A DNA stretch of 64,000 bases, taken from contig NZ_CP054699.1 of the NCBI RefSeq assembly GCF_022558445.1, positions 266,001-330,000 on the forward strand. Reading direction: 5' to 3'. Origin of the DNA: Candidatus Contubernalis alkalaceticus. Its GTDB lineage: Bacteria; Bacillota; Dethiobacteria; SKNC01. Below are positions 55,131 through 62,479 of this stretch, piece after piece. The notes below the pieces were generated by a model. It saw only the letters and a program-made list of their open reading frames with translations, ran no database searches and was not told the origin of the DNA. Both the position numbers and the translations under genes were made by a program. Numbering within the stretch: the first letter of the stretch is position 1; each line of letters begins with the position of its first letter.

Positions 55131-56195
55131 ATGAGCAAAGTCTATTTTACTGATTTTGAAGGTTCACCAGGAAACAGTGTCATGAATAAATTGAAAAAAT
55201 TATGCGGCAGGGCAGGTTTAGGAGAAATTATCAAGGAGAATGATCTGGTAGCGCTTAAGATGCATTTCGGGGAACTGGGAAATACCAGGATGCTCAGGCC
55301 CCAATTTATCACCTCGCTGGTGGAGTTAATTAAAAGTTATAAAGGAGCCCCGTTTTTAACGGACTGCAATACGCTGTTTTATAGAAATAGATATAATGGA
55401 GTCTGCCACCTGGAAACAGCAGGATACAATGGTTTTCACCAGTCGGTGGTGGGGGCTCCGGTGATTATCGCAGATGGGTTGAGAGGCCTTGATTACAGAA
55501 TAGTATCTTTTAACGGGGAGAAAGTAAAAGTTGGGTCAGCAATTTATGAAGCCGATAAAATAATAACTGTTACTCATTTTAAAGGGCACGAAGATACCGG
55601 TTTTGGCGGTATCATAAAAAATTTAGGGGTAGGTGCTGTTGCCCGGCCTTATAAGCAGACCATTCATTCCCATGTGAAGCCATCTATAGAGCAGGAGCAG
55701 TGCAGAAGCTGTGGGACTTGCCGGGAAAACTGTCCTGAAAAAGCAATTAATTGTGATGGAAAAAAGCCGGTTATTATTCAAGAACAATGTAATAATTGTG
55801 GGTTATGCCTGGTAAACTGTCCAAACCGGGTCATACCCATACAATGGGAAAGGGATGACCTGGAAATGATAAAAAAAATGGTAAATGCATTTGGGGCAGT
55901 ACTGTCTAACAAGCAGAACGGGGCATTTTTTGTAAGTTTTTTAGTAGACATAACGGCTATTTGTGATTGCCGTTCTTGGAGCCCCACCCCCCTGGTTGGG
56001 GATCTAGGGATACTGGCAGGGAATGATCCGGTAGCTGTGGAAAAAGCCAGCCTGGATCTGGTAGAGTCGGCGGTACGAAAAATTTATAATGATAAATGTC
56101 TTAAAGATTTTACCGGAAAAAATGGGCTATACCAAATAGAATATGCTGAAAAATTGGGGCTGGGCAGCAGTGAATATGAACTGATTCATCTATAA
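55131..56195 (+). CDS. DUF362 protein with two [4Fe-4S] clusters
   Basis: This 354-residue protein has a DUF362 domain (GLGEIIKENDLVALKMHFGELGN, TDCNTLFYRNRYNG, ITVTHFKGHEDTGFGGIIKNLGVG). A bacterial ferredoxin insert follows at about 185-240 with CRSCGTCRENCPE and CNNCGLCLVNCPN. It is a cytoplasmic redox protein of unknown reaction. It lies 60 bases before the third DCCP gene with no terminator between them. It is therefore a good candidate electron donor for the DCCP/activator system; this is inference from context. Confidence 0.85.
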   Translation: MSKVYFTDFEGSPGNSVMNKLKKLCGRAGLGEIIKENDLVALKMHFGELGNTRMLRPQFITSLVELIKSYKGAPFLTDCNTLFYRNRYNGVCHLETAGYNGFHQSVVGAPVIIADGLRGLDYRIVSFNGEKVKVGSAIYEADKIITVTHFKGHEDTGFGGIIKNLGVGAVARPYKQTIHSHVKPSIEQEQCRSCGTCRENCPEKAINCDGKKPVIIQEQCNNCGLCLVNCPNRVIPIQWERDDLEMIKKMVNAFGAVLSNKQNGAFFVSFLVDITAICDCRSWSPTPLVGDLGILAGNDPVAVEKASLDLVESAVRKIYNDKCLKDFTGKNGLYQIEYAEKLGLGSSEYELIHL

Positions 56196-56256
56196 TTTGC
56201 CCACCTGGAGAAGTAGATTATTTGAAGCTTACCTTAATTACGGGAGGTGTGTTACG

Positions 56257-57384
56257 GTGCAGCGGGGAGAAATTATTGAGGAGTTCAAAAACCTTCGGGA
56301 AAAAACCCTGGCCGGGATCATAGAATCGAGAGATAAGAACAGGAAAGTAATTGGAATATACTGTACCTACTGCCCTCAGGAATTGATATTGGCAGCAGGA
56401 GCTGTACCTGTTGGGCTTTGCGGTACCCGTCCAGATCCCATTCCCGCTGCGGAGGAGGCACTTCCTAGAAACCTGTGCCCTCTGATAAAATCTTCTTATG
56501 GTTATGCGGTTACAGATACCTGCCCCTTCTTCAGTTTTGCCGACCTGGTTATAGGGGAGACCACTTGTGACGGCAAGAAAAAAATGTTTGAAATCATGCA
56601 GGAATTAAAACCGGTATATATCATGCAGCTTCCACATCTTCAAAATGAGAGTTCTTTAAAAATGTGGGTGGAAGAAATACGGGATTTAAAAAATTTCTTA
56701 GAACAGAAGCTTGAAGTGGAAATAAGTGACCATAAAATAAAACATTATATGAAATTAGTAAATAAGGTAAAGCTGCGAGTAAAAGAAGTATGTGATTTGA
56801 ACCAGGCAGATCCCCCTTTATTAACCGGGCTGGAACTCATGACCGTTTCCTGGTCCAGCGGTTTTTATCGGGGAGATGTTTTACAGCTCCTGGATCAAAT
56901 AAAAAATGCTGCGCTTTTTTGCAAGCAGCCCTCCATTGAATCAAAACGTCCCCGAATATTACTAACCGGCTGCCCAGTGGGGCGGGGTTCGGAAAAAATT
57001 ATCCGCCTTGCAGAAGAAGAAGGAGGGAGTATTGTTGCCATGGAGAGCTGCGGAGGGTATAAAAACTTAAGCTTATATTCTGATACAAGTTCGGATGACC
57101 CCATTGCTGCACTGGCAAAAAAATATTTCCGGATTCCCTGCTCATGTATGACTCCCAACTTATATCGTATGGAACTGCTTGAACAAATGATGGAGGATTT
57201 TACAGTTGAGGCTGTTATTGACCTCACTTGGCAGGCCTGCCATGCTTATAATATAGAAGCTTATGAAGTGAAAAATCTGGTAAAGAGAAAAGGTATCCCT
57301 TATCTGCATATTGAGACGGATTACTCTACCTCTGATGAAGAGTACCTGAGATTAAGGATACAGGCACTACTAGAGATTGTTTAA
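56257..57384 (+). CDS. Double-cubane-cluster protein (YjiM/HgdB-like ATP-dependent reductase), copy 3
   Basis: This protein of about 375 residues is very similar to the copy at 16945, with all corresponding Cys motifs intact: YCTYCPQE, LCGTR, NLCPLIKSSYG, DTCPFF, TTCDGKKK, TGCPVGRGSEK, MESCGG, CSCMTPN and QACHAYN. I chose the GTG preceded by GGGAGG; the longer frame from a TTG at 56197 adds 20 residues that match no paralogue. No activator gene is adjacent, so it probably uses the one at 18081 or another outside the window. It follows the DUF362-ferredoxin gene. Confidence 0.85.
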   Translation: MQRGEIIEEFKNLREKTLAGIIESRDKNRKVIGIYCTYCPQELILAAGAVPVGLCGTRPDPIPAAEEALPRNLCPLIKSSYGYAVTDTCPFFSFADLVIGETTCDGKKKMFEIMQELKPVYIMQLPHLQNESSLKMWVEEIRDLKNFLEQKLEVEISDHKIKHYMKLVNKVKLRVKEVCDLNQADPPLLTGLELMTVSWSSGFYRGDVLQLLDQIKNAALFCKQPSIESKRPRILLTGCPVGRGSEKIIRLAEEEGGSIVAMESCGGYKNLSLYSDTSSDDPIAALAKKYFRIPCSCMTPNLYRMELLEQMMEDFTVEAVIDLTWQACHAYNIEAYEVKNLVKRKGIPYLHIETDYSTSDEEYLRLRIQALLEIV

Positions 57385-57450
57385 ACTTGATTTTTTGACA
57401 AGCAGGCAGAAAAAACTATACAGCCTGTGAATACGAAAGGTTTAAATGAA

Positions 57451-57490
57451 GAAGTTAATCAAAGTTAATCAAATTTAACTTCTCTTTTTC
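57451..57490 (+). terminator. Terminator after the third DCCP gene
   Basis: GAAGTTAA pairs with TTAACTTC across 16 bases and is followed by TCTTTTTC. It ends the DUF362-DCCP transcript. Confidence 0.65.
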
Positions 57491-57503
57491 ACACCTGCAC
57501 CCT

Positions 57504-57535
57504 GGATATTATTCCGAGCTCGGAGTATAATATCC
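57504..57535. promoter_or_regulatory. Palindromic operator-like site before the fic gene
   Basis: Outer arms GGATATTAT and ATAATATCC flank an inner palindrome CCGAGCTCGG. The 32-base site ends 30 bases before the ATG of the Fic gene. The Fic protein has an N-terminal DNA-binding-like domain, so autoregulation is possible. Confidence 0.55.
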
Positions 57536-57564
57536 CTATATAACATTTGTTGGAGTGAGGCCTT

Positions 57565-58500
57565 ATGAAGTATATTACCGTGCAGGAAGCGGCAGATAAG
57601 TGGAAGATATCTGAGCGGCGGGTGAGAACGTTGTGTCGGAATGGTCGTATCCATGGTGTTACACGAATGGGATGGGTCTGGTTTATACCGGAGAACGCCC
57701 AAAAACCGGTTGATGCCAGAACTACCCGCCATAAGTTATTAAAACCGAAAGAAATACGGCCAGGGAATATTAGTTTTGATGCCATAGACAAAAAAAGGCG
57801 GCAGCTGGACAGAATAAGGCCGCTGCCCAAAAATACGTTGAAAGCTCTGCAAAAACACATGCTGCTGGAGTGGACGTATAATTCCAATGCCATTGAGGGC
57901 AGCACGCTGACTTTATCGGAAACAAAGGTAGTTCTTGAGGGTATAACCGTTGGCGGAAAAACAATCAGGGAGCATTTGGAGGTAATTAATCACAAGGCGG
58001 CCATATTATATATTGAGGAACTGGTGCAGTCAGGCGAATCCCTAACCGAGTGGAATATAAAAAGCCTGCACCGGCTGGTCTTGAAAAAAATTGATGATAA
58101 AAATGCAGGGATGTATCGTCTTGAGTATGTGGTTATCAGCGGGGCTGAACATAGACCGCCGGTGCCTGTTTTAATTAAGCAGCAGATGGAACAGCTGATA
58201 GAACATTATAATAATGTATGGCATAAACTGCATCCCGTAGAAAGGGCTGTTCTGCTTCATGGTGAATTTGTAAAAATACATCCCTTTATCGATGGAAACG
58301 GCAGAACAGCAAGACTGCTGATGAACTTTGAATTGATTAAATCCGGTTTTCCTCCTGCTGTTATCAAGGCCGAAAAAAAACTGGAGTATTATGAAGCATT
58401 GGATCTGGCCCATACCACAGGAAAATACAGCAGGTTTATTAAGCTGCTGTCCCAGTGTGTGGAGCAGAGCCTGCATCTATGGTTGAGTGTCAGCAGTTAA
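57565..58500 (+). CDS. Fic-family protein with N-terminal helix-turn-helix
   Basis: This 311-residue protein has an N-terminal helix-turn-helix/excisionase-like region (1-45; TVQEAADKWKISERRVRTLCRNGRI). The Fic catalytic motif is HPFIDGNGRTAR (His239). The inhibitory helix motif SNAIEG (Ser107, Glu111) lies upstream of the catalytic core, making it a class II-type self-inhibited Fic enzyme. It would transfer AMP or another phosphate-linked group to target proteins. Target unknown. It is monocistronic, next to a toxin-antitoxin pair, in a likely accessory patch. Confidence 0.9.
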   Translation: MKYITVQEAADKWKISERRVRTLCRNGRIHGVTRMGWVWFIPENAQKPVDARTTRHKLLKPKEIRPGNISFDAIDKKRRQLDRIRPLPKNTLKALQKHMLLEWTYNSNAIEGSTLTLSETKVVLEGITVGGKTIREHLEVINHKAAILYIEELVQSGESLTEWNIKSLHRLVLKKIDDKNAGMYRLEYVVISGAEHRPPVPVLIKQQMEQLIEHYNNVWHKLHPVERAVLLHGEFVKIHPFIDGNGRTARLLMNFELIKSGFPPAVIKAEKKLEYYEALDLAHTTGKYSRFIKLLSQCVEQSLHLWLSVSS

Positions 58501-58697
58501 CAATTAGAAGAGCGGTGGGACTCTTCATTATATTGATTACCTATGCTGATTATCGGCTTCCCTGAGGCACTGTGCGGTGTTCCAAAGCCGATTGAACCTT
58601 CCAAAGGGTTTATATCAAACCAGCAATCTTTTGTTGCAGTACTTGAAGCGGCTGAATTAACGAGGCTGCAGTAATTGAAGGAGAAGGGGTTCCTGCT

Positions 58698-59132
58698 GTG
58701 GAAAATAGTAAATTATATAACAACATTAACATAGAGGAATTAAGATGCCTGGCCCAAAAATACAACCTGGACCTGCTGGTTCTACTGGGAAGCTATGGAA
58801 CCGAAAACTTTAAATCAGGGGAAAGTGATATAGATATTGCTTTTTTGGCGGGTGATGCTTTACAGGGTAACCGGTGCATGCAGTTTTTAACCGATCTGAG
58901 CATTCTTTTTAAATATGGTAAAATTGATTTGATTGATTTAAAGAAAACTTCGGGACTTTTGAAGTATGAAATAGCTGACAAGGGTAGGCTGCTGTACGAA
59001 AGCAAAAACGGGTTTTTTTTAAGATACAGTCTTTACTGCCTTCGCTATTATTATGACACGAAAAAATTCAGGGTGTTAAAAAAAGAATATTTTCAGGAGA
59101 AGTTGGGGGTGCTGCTGGATGGGGAAATTTGA
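58698..59132 (+). CDS. mntA: MntA-type minimal nucleotidyltransferase antitoxin
   Basis: This 144-residue protein has the nucleotidyltransferase motif GSYGTENFKSGESDIDIAF (GS-x10-D-x-D). In known MNT/HEPN pairs this antitoxin adds AMP to a Tyr of the HEPN toxin and so silences it. It starts with GTG after GGAGAAGGGG and overlaps the next gene by 14 bases. The gene pair is the standard HepT-MntA arrangement, with antitoxin first here. Confidence 0.85.
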   Translation: MENSKLYNNINIEELRCLAQKYNLDLLVLLGSYGTENFKSGESDIDIAFLAGDALQGNRCMQFLTDLSILFKYGKIDLIDLKKTSGLLKYEIADKGRLLYESKNGFFLRYSLYCLRYYYDTKKFRVLKKEYFQEKLGVLLDGEI

Positions 59133-59547
59133 ATTGGAAGTTGTACAGGAAAAGCTGGCCGCTTTACAACAGTATTACCAGGAACTCAAAGAGTTGGGGA
59201 GTATTACATTTAAAGAATACTGCAGTAATAACCTTTATAAGAGAACCGCAGAACGGCTTATACAACTGATTGTAGAGGCAGCAACAGATATTAATAATGT
59301 ACTGTTAAAAACCCTGGATAAAGGCATGTCCCCTGACTATTTTTCTTCCTTTATAAAGCTGGCAGAAGCAGGTGTTATAACTATTGATTTTGCCCTGGAA
59401 ATTGCTCCTTCCACCGGCTTAAGGAATATTATTGTTCATGAATATCAACGAATAGATGACAGTTTAGTTTATGATTCCATACAGGAAACTTTAAAGTACT
59501 ATTTGCTTTACATGAAGCAGATCAATGATTATATCAACCGGTCATAA
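59119..59547 (+). CDS. hepT: HepT-type HEPN RNase toxin (DUF86)
   Basis: This 142-residue helical protein has the HEPN active-site motif R-x4-H-x-Y as RNIIVHEY near residue 112. Its N-terminal helices match DUF86 toxins (KRTAERLIQLIVEAATDINN). It cleaves RNA unless modified by the upstream MntA. The overlap with mntA indicates coupled translation. Confidence 0.88.
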   Translation: MGKFELEVVQEKLAALQQYYQELKELGSITFKEYCSNNLYKRTAERLIQLIVEAATDINNVLLKTLDKGMSPDYFSSFIKLAEAGVITIDFALEIAPSTGLRNIIVHEYQRIDDSLVYDSIQETLKYYLLYMKQINDYINRS

Positions 59548-59598
59548 TTGAAAAAAAGTAATTATTACTACATCGAAAATTAGTACTAAAGCGATTGC

Positions 59599-59644
59599 TC
59601 CGGAAACGGTTTCGACGCCTTGGAGCGCAGGGTCCAGGTAAACC
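59599..59644 (+). ncRNA. Candidate structured leader RNA before the Mop genes
   Basis: A GNRA-capped hairpin (CCG-GAAA-CGG at 59600-59609) is followed by nested stems. GGTTT (59608-59612) pairs with AAACC (59640-59644), enclosing CCT(T)GGA (59618-59624) paired with TCCAGG (59633-59638). The first hairpin and the GGTTT stem share two G residues, so they may be alternatives, as in a switch. It lies about 70 bases before the first Mop gene. A molybdenum- or tungsten-cofactor-responsive riboswitch is an attractive but unproven identity. Confidence 0.5.
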
Positions 59645-59713
59645 TTCCTTGAATATATTGCTTAAGTTTGATTAGAATAATAATAACCTAATTTAAGGGA
59701 GGTAACGAACAAT

Positions 59714-59833
59714 ATGCATAAAGAAGTAAGCAGCAAAATACACGGTGAAATTAAGGATATTAAATTTGATGGATTAATGGCCCAAGTTATTCTTTGAGTT
59801 GGCGGCTGAGGGGAAGATAACCCAAGACACTAG
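59714..59833 (+). CDS. Mop-domain (molbindin) gene copy 1, two in-frame TGA codons, truncated
   Basis: From ATG after GGGAGG, the frame reads KIHGEIKDIKFDGLMAQVIL, then TGA (59795-59797), VGG, TGA (59807-59809), GEDNPRH and TAG. It is homologous to the N-terminal half of copy 2, including both TGA positions. After the second TGA it has diverged and stops, so only about half a Mop domain is made even if both TGA are decoded. It is probably a tandem-duplication relic, or a regulatory decoy whose translation tests TGA decoding. I give the span to the TAG. Confidence 0.6.
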
Positions 59834-59907
59834 GGTTAATTTTCCTTGAATATATGATTTTATTAAGTTAAAAATATTTATATAAAATGTTCAAGGGAGG
59901 TTACCTT

Positions 59908-60129
59908 TTGGAAGCAGGAGTAAGGAACAAATTGCACGGCCAAATAGAAGATATTAAATATGATGGATTAATGGCTCAAATCACTATGTGAGTTGGTGGA
60001 TGAGGGGATAATACCCCCAGGCTCACGTCCGTGATGACGCGAGACAGTTTACAAGATGCTGGTTTTAAAACAGGGGATCAGATTGATGCTTTGGTAAAAG
60101 CAATCAACGTAGTAATGGTTAAACACTAA
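59908..60129 (+). CDS. Mop-domain (molbindin) protein with two predicted selenocysteines
   Basis: A TTG start after GGGAGG gives a 73-residue protein if TGA at 59989-59991 (position 28) and 60001-60003 (position 32) are read through. The sequence is LHGQIEDIKYDGLMAQITM, U, VGG, U, GDNTPRLTSVMTRDSLQD, AGFKTGDQIDALVKAINVVM. This is a complete single Mop/TOBE domain, the fold that binds molybdate or tungstate. The frame is uninterrupted otherwise. Hairpins follow each TGA at distances suited to a bacterial SECIS: GGGG/CCCC around ATAATA, and TCAC/GTGA around GTCC. UxxxU could give a redox or metal-binding site. Homology is strong; the Sec reading is inference. Confidence 0.7.
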
Positions 60130-60151
60130 ACACAGAAGGGGATGCTGCTCA

Positions 60152-60173
60152 AGGCGAGCTATGAAGCTCGCCT
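60152..60173 (+). terminator. Terminator after the Mop genes
   Basis: A perfect nine-base stem AGGCGAGCT/AGCTCGCCT with an ATGA loop. A T-rich tract (CTTCTTTTATTTT) begins about seven bases later. Confidence 0.7.
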
Positions 60174-60230
60174 GTGTAGCTTCTTTTATTTTAAATAACA
60201 TTGATTTAATTTTTTAGGCCTCTAGTTATA

Positions 60231-61493
60231 TTACTCTAGTTTCCGAATTTCCCTGGGCACATAACTGGTCCTTCTGCCCCCAGTCCTTACTCCATACAGC
60301 AGTGCCCGGTCCGTAAAGTTCAAAACCATGGGCATCAGGTCCCGCCCCTTCATGCGAATGCTGCCTTTGGCACAGCTTCTCTCCCCGAAAGACTGAACAT
60401 TGTCTACCCGGACTCCCTTTCCCAGAAACATGATGGGCACCGGTTCCCCGGAATGAATCAGCTTACCACAGCTGGGGGTTGAGTGGTCGGCGGTGACCAC
60501 CAGGAGAATATCTTTCTTATTATAATCTAGTTTTATAAGGGGGCCCAGAGTACAGTCCAGTTTTTCTATGACTTCCTTTTTGAAGCATGGGTTTTTAGTA
60601 TGGGCTGCGTCATCAGTTTCTTTGGTGTGCACCTGTATAAAGTCATAATCGGCCTTTAAGGCCTTTTGGATTCCTTCGCCAAAATTCAAACATTTTTGGT
60701 AGTCCATCCCTAGAAACATGGCAACTCCTTTTAACAGATTGTTGGCTCCCATGACCAGGGAGGACATGCCGTGCTTTTCGTAGAAAGGAGGAAGGGTTTT
60801 CTTTTTCCCTGCCCACTTGGTGATGATGAAATTAGCGGGAGTTTTTCCCTGTTTCATTCTCTTTTTATTGACAGGGTGAATTTTTAGGTTCTGATAAGTT
60901 TCTACCAGGAAACGGTTTACTACCTGGGCGGTAAAAGCGGCTCTAGTGTCTTTCGTTTCAAAGGGTTCAACTCGAATTATGTGTTTCCACTCATAGAAAG
61001 GGTCGGAGTCCGAGATGTCGGCGCTGATGCCGTCACCTTTCAGGGTGATAATTCCGTGCATGTCGAAGGAGTGTTTCCAGCTAATTTTTACTCCCTGTAT
61101 TTCTTTGGGTATGCTCTCCGACAAAATATTCATTTCTTCCAGGTTCAGTTCCCGGGCGTACCGGTCAATCAGACGGAATCCATCGTTCTTCTCCACCGTC
61201 GAAAAGCAGCACCGCATGTAAACTTCGTCCTCCTGGAGAGGGATTCCCTCTCCCAGGGCTTCAATAGCTCCCCTTCCTGGAAAGTCTTTTAAGTCATATC
61301 CATACAGAATAAAATGGGCGGTTTCCGTGCCCAGGGGCACTCCCTGTTGGTAAGGAATCATTATGCCGGATTCTGCTCTTTTACAAAGGGAATCCAGGTG
61401 AGGAGTGTGGGCTGCCTCCAGGGGAGTTTTATCCCCTAACTCCGGGTAGACCCGGTCGCCCAGGCCGTCAAATAACAAAAGGATGGTTTTCAT
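60231..61493 (-). CDS. ApgM-like phosphoglycerate mutase / alkaline phosphatase superfamily enzyme
   Basis: This 420-residue cytoplasmic protein has the metal-binding motifs of the cofactor-independent phosphoglycerate mutase/alkaline phosphatase superfamily: LLFDGLGDR at the start, TETAHFILYGYD, HTKETDDAAH and VTADHSTPS. The overall plan fits archaeal-type ApgM, which interconverts 2- and 3-phosphoglycerate. Here the nucleophile position is in GTETA (Thr rather than the usual Ser), so a different phosphotransfer or hydrolysis reaction is possible. Its start overlaps the end of the PP-loop gene by four bases, so they are cotranscribed. Confidence 0.75.
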   Translation of the reverse strand: MKTILLLFDGLGDRVYPELGDKTPLEAAHTPHLDSLCKRAESGIMIPYQQGVPLGTETAHFILYGYDLKDFPGRGAIEALGEGIPLQEDEVYMRCCFSTVEKNDGFRLIDRYARELNLEEMNILSESIPKEIQGVKISWKHSFDMHGIITLKGDGISADISDSDPFYEWKHIIRVEPFETKDTRAAFTAQVVNRFLVETYQNLKIHPVNKKRMKQGKTPANFIITKWAGKKKTLPPFYEKHGMSSLVMGANNLLKGVAMFLGMDYQKCLNFGEGIQKALKADYDFIQVHTKETDDAAHTKNPCFKKEVIEKLDCTLGPLIKLDYNKKDILLVVTADHSTPSCGKLIHSGEPVPIMFLGKGVRVDNVQSFGERSCAKGSIRMKGRDLMPMVLNFTDRALLYGVRTGGRRTSYVPREIRKLE

Positions 61494-62284
61494 ATTATTT
61501 TTTCCACCTCTTTAATCAGTTCTGATCGACTGATTTCTTGGTTTTCTATATATAATTGGGTTACTTTTCTCAAAACAGGCCCCAGGAAATTTTCTAAGAA
61601 CTGTTTGATTTTTCTTTCTTCATATATAGCATGTCCGTATAAATCTCGATAATTACCGCTGTATGAGCATTCCGGATGGTTTTTACCTTCTTTCCATTCC
61701 CAGCCGATAAGTTTTTCTATTTCCTTACCCCTTTGTATATTTCTTAAAGGCAACAGGAGTTCCACTTCAAATTCCGCCAGGATTTTTTTATAAAAGGATA
61801 AACAGAGAGGAAGCTGATTTATTTTAATTTTCTGGTCATGGCTTTCCCTTTCCCCGGAAATAATTTTTGCCCCCAATTTTAGAGCCATGGGAACTCGAAG
61901 TATATGGAAGTAGGCGTGACAGCCGATACAGGGGGTATAAAATCCGAATTTCTCAATAATTAGTGATGCAAACCTGCCGTTGATAACGCTCCAAAGGTCA
62001 GGGCTGCTGTAAAAGACGAGAGGATAGAGTATTTTACCTTTCCCGTAAATCTCTATAATGCGTTCTTTCAGGTATAGATGGTTTTCTTTCAAAGTGTCAA
62101 CTTCTCCGTATTCCGTTCCGGCAAAGGAAGCCACTGGGAGTATATGTCCAATACCGCTGTCCTCAAAAGCTTTAATGATGGCGGCTACGCTGTCCCTGCC
62201 GGAAAATTCCCCAATAACAGTTTCTTTGGGCAGCTCACCCAACATTTGTTGAATTATTTCGGATGCTGTATTGTCAAAAAGCAT
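61490..62284 (-). CDS. PP-loop ATP pyrophosphatase-like protein
   Basis: This 264-residue protein has a PP-loop-like motif near residue 27 (GEFSGRDSVAAI, a variant of SGGxDS) that binds the ATP phosphates. CIGCHAYFHILR and ISGERESHDQKIKINQ are further conserved-looking segments. Enzymes of this fold adenylate a carbonyl oxygen or RNA base before sulfur or amine transfer. The substrate is unknown. It is translationally coupled to the downstream phosphomutase-like gene, so the two may share a pathway. Confidence 0.65.
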   Translation of the reverse strand: MLFDNTASEIIQQMLGELPKETVIGEFSGRDSVAAIIKAFEDSGIGHILPVASFAGTEYGEVDTLKENHLYLKERIIEIYGKGKILYPLVFYSSPDLWSVINGRFASLIIEKFGFYTPCIGCHAYFHILRVPMALKLGAKIISGERESHDQKIKINQLPLCLSFYKKILAEFEVELLLPLRNIQRGKEIEKLIGWEWKEGKNHPECSYSGNYRDLYGHAIYEERKIKQFLENFLGPVLRKVTQLYIENQEISRSELIKEVEKII

Positions 62285-62479
62285 TAAGGTCTCCTTTTTA
62301 AAAAAGTAGTTTACTTAATTTATAATCCTATAATTCCCGAGAAACAGAGAGATTCCTCTTGTTTTAATATTATGAATTGTTATAGTTTGGCTTTCATTTG
62401 CAGCAAAATAGTTATATTTGCCTACAGGCTGCTTAAGGAACTGCATCTTTTTAATATAATCCATACTATATAAAAAGAA

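Noticed and set aside
56197-56256. Upstream TTG start for the third DCCP
   Set aside because: The extra 20 residues match neither paralogue, and a GGGAGG ribosome binding site sits directly before the GTG at 56257.
57451-57535. CRISPR-like or tandem repeat array
   Set aside because: The repeats (GTTAATCAA twice, and a palindrome) are too few and too short; they are better explained as a terminator and an operator-like site.
59795-59809. TGA reassigned to Trp genome-wide
   Set aside because: Other genes here use TGA as a normal stop (for example the DCCP at 18084 and ATPase at 39835) and TGG for Trp.
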